Both the position numbers and the translations under genes were made by a program. Of a DNA stretch of 64,000 nucleotides, positions 59,401 through 64,000 are shown piece after piece. The stretch covers positions 12,175,571 to 12,239,570 of the forward strand of contig NC_080731.1 of NCBI RefSeq assembly GCF_019097595.1. The letters are read 5' to 3'. Source of the DNA: Hemibagrus wyckioides. Taxonomy: Eukaryota > Chordata > Actinopteri > Siluriformes > Bagridae. The notes beneath the pieces are model-generated. The model made no database searches. It was given only the letters and a program-made list of their open reading frames with translations, and had not been told where the DNA came from. The stretch's first letter is position 1. Every line of letters begins with the position of its first letter.

Positions 59401-62400
59401 ACATTCTCATGCTCATTTACACCTAGAGGCAGTTTAACACAGGCTATATACTTTGACATTCCAGTATGTCTTTGGGAGTACAAGAGGAAACTTGAGCCCA
59501 TATGAACAGAGGAAGAATTCTTTATTTGTTAAGCATTTTATATCTCCTAAAGGCCAATAGACATGTATGTACATGATGAATGATAAAGTGATAACAAGTG
59601 TTATATTACTATCCCCACATTCAGCCCAGTCTCTGCTTATGAGGTTATAAACACTGCTAATACTCATGTTTCCTTCACAAATAAACCCACTCCAAATGAG
59701 TCATCTATTTTAGGTAAATATTTCTAAATATTAGCTTTTGATAAAAAAAAAAAAACCCTCTATTTTGAAGAATTCTGTATTAATGAGTATCATTAATCAC
59801 ATACTGTGGGGTCGTGTTCAAAATGCATCAAGTAAGATTACATGAATATAGTATGTACTTTAAGAGGAACCGACTGCAGAGATATTTAAAATGGTAATTT
59901 TAATAAAAGTTAAGTCATCAGCCACAATAATATTAGTAGTCAGAATATTTGTAATCATGTTACTTATAAAAAAGAAAGGGGGGAAAAAAGAGGAAAAAGT
60001 GTCCATGAGCATTCTGAGAAATAAAAGGGTGTGCTCACTGGTGAACAGAGCGCTGACTTCCTGAAATGAGCAAAAATTCCCACGAAATCCTCAAACGTAT
60101 GACTCAATGATAAAGCTGACTAATTGGCCAAAAAGTCTAAATCATCACTATGTTGCCAATGAAGATGTAGATGGAAAAAACAACACTGTAAAGCGAAAAG
60201 TTTGTGACACCTGACCACCATACCCATATGTGTCTGGTAAACATCTCATTCCAAAGTAGGTTCCTCCTTTTCTGCTATGAGAGAGTCACACTTCTGGGAA
60301 GGATTTCCACTAGATTTTGGTAAGTGACTGTGGAAATTCTGCCATAGGGCATTAGTGAGGTCAGGCAGTGATGTTGGAGAAAGAAGGAAGAGGTCTGGCA
60401 CACAGTCAGTGTTCCAGTTGATCACTAAGATGGGTTTGAGGTCAGGGCTCTGTGGAGGCCACTCCAACTTCTTCCACTCCAGCGTCAACAAACCATGTAT
60501 TTAATCTAGTTCCAGGCAAGGCAGCTTGTTAATGCTACAGCATATAATGACATTCATCTGGAAGAACCGCATATGAGTGTGTTGCTCAGGGGTCCACATG
60601 CTATTTGTTTTCCTTTTCTACAAATTGACAGTAGCGTATCAGCTAAGAGCCCCAGAATCTGCATCTGTCTCATACAAAATATTGAGAAGCATTGGTGCTT
60701 TAAATGTAATGTAGAATTTCATCTGATAATTTTTTGGTTTTATTCTGGATCAGGTCGCTACCTGTATGTCAGCTCACTTTACACCAAGGACTTCCAAGAG
60801 GTGGCAAAACTCATGTCGCCAATGATCACCACTCCCATGTCCGGCTGCTTGTCCTTTTACTACCAGAGGAACCAATCCAGAGGCAACTTCTTCTCTGTGT
60901 TCACCAGAGACCAGCTGGGCCACTATGAGGAGATATGGAGGCCAGATGTGTATGCCACATCCACCTGGAAACAAGTGCAGGTGGACATCAAGGTGCACCA
61001 TCCATCAGAGGTCAGTGTACTGATGATGAAGTACTTGCTACCAGTGGCAGACTGGGACAATATTTCAGGCCGGGAATTTGACTCCATCCCAGGCCATCTT
61101 TGCAGTTGCCATCACCGCCACCCTACTCGTAATCCACCAGACTATAGTTATATTTAAAAAAATATATATTTTGTGACCCCATTAGTTTAAACAAAGTGGA
61201 CTTATTAGGCGATAGTTAGCCATGCTGTAAATGTGTGTTTGTAGGTAATTAATTTTTATTTAAAAAATAATAAATCTTGACCTTCTAACACTTACACTCT
61301 CTATTCTACTTCTGTGCTATCTACTTGATGTCTTTTATTTATTTTATAAAAACACTGACCCACTAACACTAGCATTTTCTATTTTTTTATCATTATTTTT
61401 ATTTGTTAATAAAAAAAACATGCTACATGTACTGCGTTAGACTAAACGAGACTTGTCACAGCACAGCACTTGCATATTGTTGCTCGTTTGTTGGTTTGAT
61501 TTTGGATGTAAGCTTCCGTCTGAAAATGATGATATAAATGTCATGTGAATGTAATTCTGACCGATCTGCTCCCTTACTGACGAACATGGCTGTGATTTTG
61601 CAGCACTTTGCATCTCCATTTTTTGCACGATTGTCGAACTTGTAAGATATGTTCGACTTGAAGCGGCACTGTTCAGACCGATTGGTGTATGGCATCAAAG
61701 TATCGCGAGAGTGAATCTAGAGCACATTCGAGCGCACACTCTTAAGTCTCTCTCACGGTACTTTGATGTTATATACTAGCTCGGTCTGCGTGGCATCGCT
61801 TCAAGTCAACGTCAAGGTGATCGACTGCACGGAGGCAGGCCAGAGCGACTGTCAGGCCACCGGGAAATGTTTCTTCATTGCCCCTGTTTTATAACTACTT
61901 AGCTCTGCACTTTTTGTTAAATTTTAGAATTTCAACAGAAATGACACGGTCTGTTAGTTGGGTCAAGTTCAATTGTTTTCACTGCAAATAAAAATCTTGC
62001 AGGCTGAAAAACGCTCCAAAAATGAGAAACTGCTCCTATAAAAAGACAAATTTACTGGAAGTTGTTTTCTCTACAATAGTTGCTGCACTCCATTAATTTA
62101 TGTTGCATAACTACACATCCCAGTTAAGTCCAGAAACGGAACAGTGAAACCTTTAAACCGCTGAAATGATTTGCTTAAACAGGTCAGCATGATGATTGCA
62201 CTCCAGCTTTATCAGCCAGCTGAAGGCTTTTCTAGTGTTCTTCCTTCGCTTCTTTTACCTTCGTTTTCATAATGAAATCCGGCCACAGCAGGCACTGGAA
62301 TGTAGGACAGCGGCAGAGCTTACCCATCAATCAGCCTGTGAGCCTGTGAGCCTTAAGCACATGGAAACACAGTGTCAGGGAAAATAAGCAGTTTCCAACG

Positions 62401-63575
62401 CTTACAGCGGGTCAGCAGTCTTCCTGACTGGTGTGTAGCAAATTCAGAAACAGCTGTTACATTCAGGTTTGGTGTTAATTTCATCACTTTAGCATGGCTG
62501 GTTCTGCTGAGATGGAGGAATTAGGGGACTGGAGTGTTTAAGGAAAGTCCTGTTATGTCAGCGCCAACTTCTATCAACTGTCAAACAGGCAGGCAGCCAA
62601 GAGGGTAGCTGTGAGACTATCCTTACCACAGAACAGAATTATTTAAAAAAAAAAGAAGAAGAAAAAAGCCAGATGCTTATAAGGCCAGATTTTATACACG
62701 TGTATCTTAAAATAGTTTAACATCCAAACCCATCTTACTATTTTAGTGTTCACTGAATTTCCTTATGAAGTTCCTTATGAGGAACGTTGTGTGTGAGGAC
62801 AAAGCAGGCAATGTTTAGCAGAGTTTTTTACCTGCCTGCAATATAATAATAGTCAAAAATGAGGTCTTGAATGGCACACGAGCTACATATCAACTTGCAT
62901 TTAAGTAAACTTGTGACTTATTAAGTATGACTTGTTTTATCCTTTCTGACAAGCTTTTTGAAAACAAAAAATACAAAAACATTTATACACACAAAACCAA
63001 AAAGAAAGAATAAATACATCCCCCAAAAACATAGGATATATTTGTGATAGTGACACACAGTGATATATATTTGCATATTTTATAACGCACACTACTGTGT
63101 AAAGTAATTGTATTATAACTCCACATGTTTTGCATCTGGATCATGAGTTGAGGTCTTGGCCTTAAAGCAGAAAGTGGGGATTGTGTTTGTCATCTCTGTG
63201 CTCGTAAACAGCTCACAGAAGTCTAGTTTCAAGCGCTGTGTTTGAGTTTGTGCAGCCAGCACTTCAGGTCTGTGTAAATATAGAGCGAGTGCTTGAGTGG
63301 GGTCCGGGCAGATGGTGTTTGGTGTCTATTGCTCTCCACAGCTTATTGTTTTTATACTGGAGGGCTTGAGTGCTCATGGGTTTAAGACACTAATGTTTTG
63401 GTTATTAATTCCAAAACTGTCTAGTCCTGGATTTTGTCATGTTTATGCTTTGCAAATCTGTGTTCTTGTGTGTGAATCAAGGTGGTGTATGAGGTAGCAT
63501 TCAACAGTCCCAATGGCGGCTATGTAGCTTTGGATGACATCACCTTTTCTCCCGAGTTCTGCCACAACGCAACAC
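50445..63575 (+). CDS. mamdc2: mamdc2: MAM domain-containing protein 2, 5' half (exons 1-7, continues beyond the window)
   Basis: Exons: 50445-50484, 51010-51129, 57927-58177, 58738-58822, 58987-59124, 60754-61010, 63482-63575. Phases agree at all junctions and give 328 codons; the last donor (GTCAGT) leaves phase 1, so the gene runs on to the right. Residues 1-22 form a signal peptide (hydrophobic LSTLLVVVLAV, likely cleavage after VRA). MAM domain 1 covers about residues 27-165 with its four cysteines C30, C37, C84 and C164. MAM domain 2 covers about 166-326 with C167, C175, C243 and C324, and ends in the typical [13 protein letters not shown]. The mammalian protein has four MAM domains in about 690 residues, so roughly half is present. 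Family role: secreted extracellular-matrix proteoglycan. The place after cfap95 on the same strand matches human 9q21. Confidence 0.95.
50689..50774. repeat. Alternating GT/GC tract in mamdc2 intron 1
   Basis: About 85 bp of nearly unbroken purine-pyrimidine alternation (GTGTGCGCGCGCGTGCGTGT and similar), ending in (GT)8. Confidence 0.85.
50979..51002. repeat. (TG)12 at the mamdc2 exon 2 acceptor
   Basis: Twelve TG units ending 7 nt before the acceptor AG of exon 2 (exon starts at 51010). Confidence 0.95.
51010..51129 (+). CDS. mamdc2: mamdc2 exon 2
   Basis: 120 nt, phase 1 at both ends, so it is a symmetric exon. It encodes the signal-peptide core, the cleavage site and the start of MAM1 ([13 protein letters not shown]). 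The acceptor AATGCAG is preceded by (TG)12 at 50979-51002 with no pyrimidine tract. Donor GTAAAT. Confidence 0.95.
51130..54634. other. Left part of mamdc2 intron 2
   Basis: 3.5 kb of AT-rich intron; no repeat family or exon recognised. The short frames at 51.8 and 53.6 kb have no support. Confidence 0.5.
54635..56225 (+). mobile_element. Full-length Tc1-like transposon, inactive, in mamdc2 intron 2
   Basis: 1591 bp, flanked by TA target-site duplications (54633-34 and 56226-27). Terminal inverted repeats of about 200 bp start CAGTGAGGGAAAA and end TTTTTCCCTCACTG, and each contains an inner TTTGATCCCC / GGGGTCAAATA repeat near its inner end, so the element has an IR/DR layout. It carries one transposase gene in the same direction. 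Both ends look intact while the gene is broken. Confidence 0.93.
54999..56010 (+). pseudogene. Broken Tc1 transposase
   Basis: The frame opens at ATG 54999 with the paired-type helix-turn-helix region (about residues 1-110). It is cut by TAG at 55470-55472 in [15 protein letters not shown], again by TAG at 55797, and by further stops near the end. Of the DD34E catalytic triad the first Asp is Asn here (WSNET instead of WSDET); the second Asp ([10 protein letters not shown]) and the Glu ([10 protein letters not shown]) remain. The gene is dead by both nonsense and catalytic changes. Confidence 0.92.
56308..56662 (+). mobile_element. 355-bp MITE of a Tc1/mariner-like family, complete
   Basis: TA|CACTCCCGCTCAAAAGTCT at the left and ACTTTTGAGCGCTAGTG|TA at the right form terminal inverted repeats. 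It lies 80 bp after the full Tc1 element in mamdc2 intron 2. Confidence 0.8.
57415..57790 (+). mobile_element. Non-autonomous Tc1 derivative (same family), right end lost, mamdc2 intron 2
   Basis: Starts CACTGTATAGCCAAAAGTAT. The interior has the CACTGAACACCTTTGTGATG debris of the NPTEHLWDE block. It fades out shortly before mamdc2 exon 3. Confidence 0.7.
57927..58177 (+). CDS. mamdc2: mamdc2 exon 3
   Basis: Acceptor TTCTCACAG, 251 nt, residues 55-137, with [11 protein letters not shown] and [12 protein letters not shown] of MAM1. Donor GTACCA; ends in phase 0. Confidence 0.95.
58738..58822 (+). CDS. mamdc2: mamdc2 exon 4
   Basis: Acceptor TATGCAG, 85 nt, residues 138-165. It ends MAM1 with [16 protein letters not shown]. 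Donor GTAAAT; ends in phase 1. Confidence 0.94.
58987..59124 (+). CDS. mamdc2: mamdc2 exon 5
   Basis: Acceptor GTTTTAG, 138 nt, residues 167-211. It opens MAM2 with [12 protein letters not shown] and WNPNVNW. Donor GTAAGT; ends in phase 1. Confidence 0.95.
59281..59430. mobile_element. LINE-tail-like repeat, mamdc2 intron 5
   Basis: AACTGCTTTATCCTGGTCAG, GGTGAACCTGGAACTGATCC and ACACACATTCTCATGCTCAT follow the order of the other copies. Confidence 0.4.
60184..60608 (-). mobile_element. Non-autonomous Tc1 derivative (same family), mamdc2 intron 5
   Basis: Starts CACTGTAAAGCGAAAAGTTT. Minus-strand debris reads [11 protein letters not shown] and [13 protein letters not shown] words. The terminus to the right is missing. 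It ends about 150 bp before exon 6. Confidence 0.7.
60754..61010 (+). CDS. mamdc2: mamdc2 exon 6
   Basis: Acceptor GGATCAG, 257 nt, residues 213-297, the core of MAM2 ([22 protein letters not shown]). Donor GTCAGT; ends in phase 0. Confidence 0.95.
61011..63481. other. mamdc2 intron 6
   Basis: 2.5 kb intron whose only notable structure is the hairpin at 61651-61811. Confidence 0.6.
61651..61811. repeat. Long imperfect inverted repeat (hairpin) in mamdc2 intron 6
   Basis: Left arm 61651-61713 (GTTCGACTTGAAGCG...ATCAAAGTATCGCGAGAG) pairs with right arm 61747-61811 (CTCTCACGGTACTTTGAT...CGCTTCAAGTCAAC). The loop region itself has a short GAGTG / CACTC pair. No coding frame. Confidence 0.75.
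63482..63575 (+). CDS. mamdc2: mamdc2 exon 7
   Basis: 94 nt, residues 298-328, end of MAM2 ([27 protein letters not shown]). The acceptor ATCAAG is weak and preceded by TG-rich rather than pyrimidine-rich sequence. Donor GTCAGT; ends in phase 1 and leads out of the window. Confidence 0.93.
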
Positions 63576-64000
63576 GTCAGTATAGGCATGTTTCATGATG
63601 ACTAATACTCTATTGTGTAGAACATCCTGATTAAAAAATCTCACACTGTTTACTGGAAAAAACCCCATCAGACTGCCAATATTAAAAGAAATGTAATCTA
63701 TATACTGTAAAACATGAAAATGTGGGGGAAATAAAACTGACTGATGAGCATCAATTGATTTATGGAAAAAAAATCTACCTCCACATTAATTTCTGCTAAA
63801 TTTCCAAGTTTAGCATTTCTTATATCATGGTTTTTTTTATATTAAAAGGATAGAAATTCATAGTGATGTGTTTAAGAGAGGGTTTCCCGGGTTTAGAGAG
63901 TTAAACAGTAAACAGTTATAATTGGTGCTTCTTGAGTCAGATCTGCTCTTTGTGGACAGTGGAGACAGTGGTTTGTACTACTTTTCTTTTTCCCACACAT
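63576..64000 (+). other. mamdc2 intron 7 (start)
   Basis: Begins with donor GTCAGT; the next exon is outside the window. Confidence 0.8.

Overview
The window is vertebrate nuclear DNA, almost certainly from a teleost fish. The genes are split by GT-AG introns, the non-coding DNA is AT-rich and full of simple repeats, and there are many decayed Tc1-type transposons, tRNA-derived SINEs and LINE tails of the kinds that are abundant in fish. The density of Tc1 copies would suit a catfish or another otophysan, but the sequence does not fix the species.

Three protein-coding genes could be assembled exon by exon, with reading phase checked at every junction. ptar1 (minus strand, coding 22234-30735, 7 exons, 404 codons, complete) encodes a protein prenyltransferase alpha-subunit repeat protein. 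cfap95 (plus, coding 30926-37812, 6 exons, about 187 codons, last acceptor uncertain) encodes a ciliary microtubule protein. mamdc2 (plus, from 50445, first 7 exons and 328 codons, continuing past the right edge) encodes a secreted MAM-domain protein. ptar1 and cfap95 are head to head across 190 bp of CpG-rich sequence holding an NRF1 consensus and an RFX X-box-like site. The gene order ptar1(-) cfap95(+) mamdc2(+) matches human 9q21, as I know it. In human, APBA1 follows on the PTAR1 side on the same strand as PTAR1. A CpG-rich block with GC boxes, a palindromic CRE and a strong minus-strand splice donor at about 15.79-15.95 kb is therefore a candidate promoter and first exon of apba1, which would make 1-15.78 kb its first intron. 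No apba1 coding sequence is present.

Layout: 1-15.8 kb is gene-free, with SINE, LINE and Tc1 copies and microsatellites. 15.8-22.2 kb is gene-free, with a foldback Tc1 doublet and two TIR-bounded elements, and may include a long ptar1 3' UTR. 22.2-30.7 kb is ptar1, 30.9-37.8 kb cfap95, and 37.8-50.4 kb is intergenic with Tc1 copies and a GAGGTAAAA-type minisatellite just before mamdc2. 50.4-64 kb is the 5' half of mamdc2; its 6.8 kb second intron holds a full-length but dead Tc1 element and a 355-bp MITE.

I see no new multi-gene system. The observations most worth checking are a (TG)12 tract in place of the polypyrimidine tract at the acceptor of an in-frame, signal-peptide-encoding mamdc2 exon, a shared-junction foldback Tc1 derivative present twice, the SINE/LINE shared tail, the ciliary X-box in the ptar1/cfap95 promoter, and a long imperfect hairpin in a mamdc2 intron.
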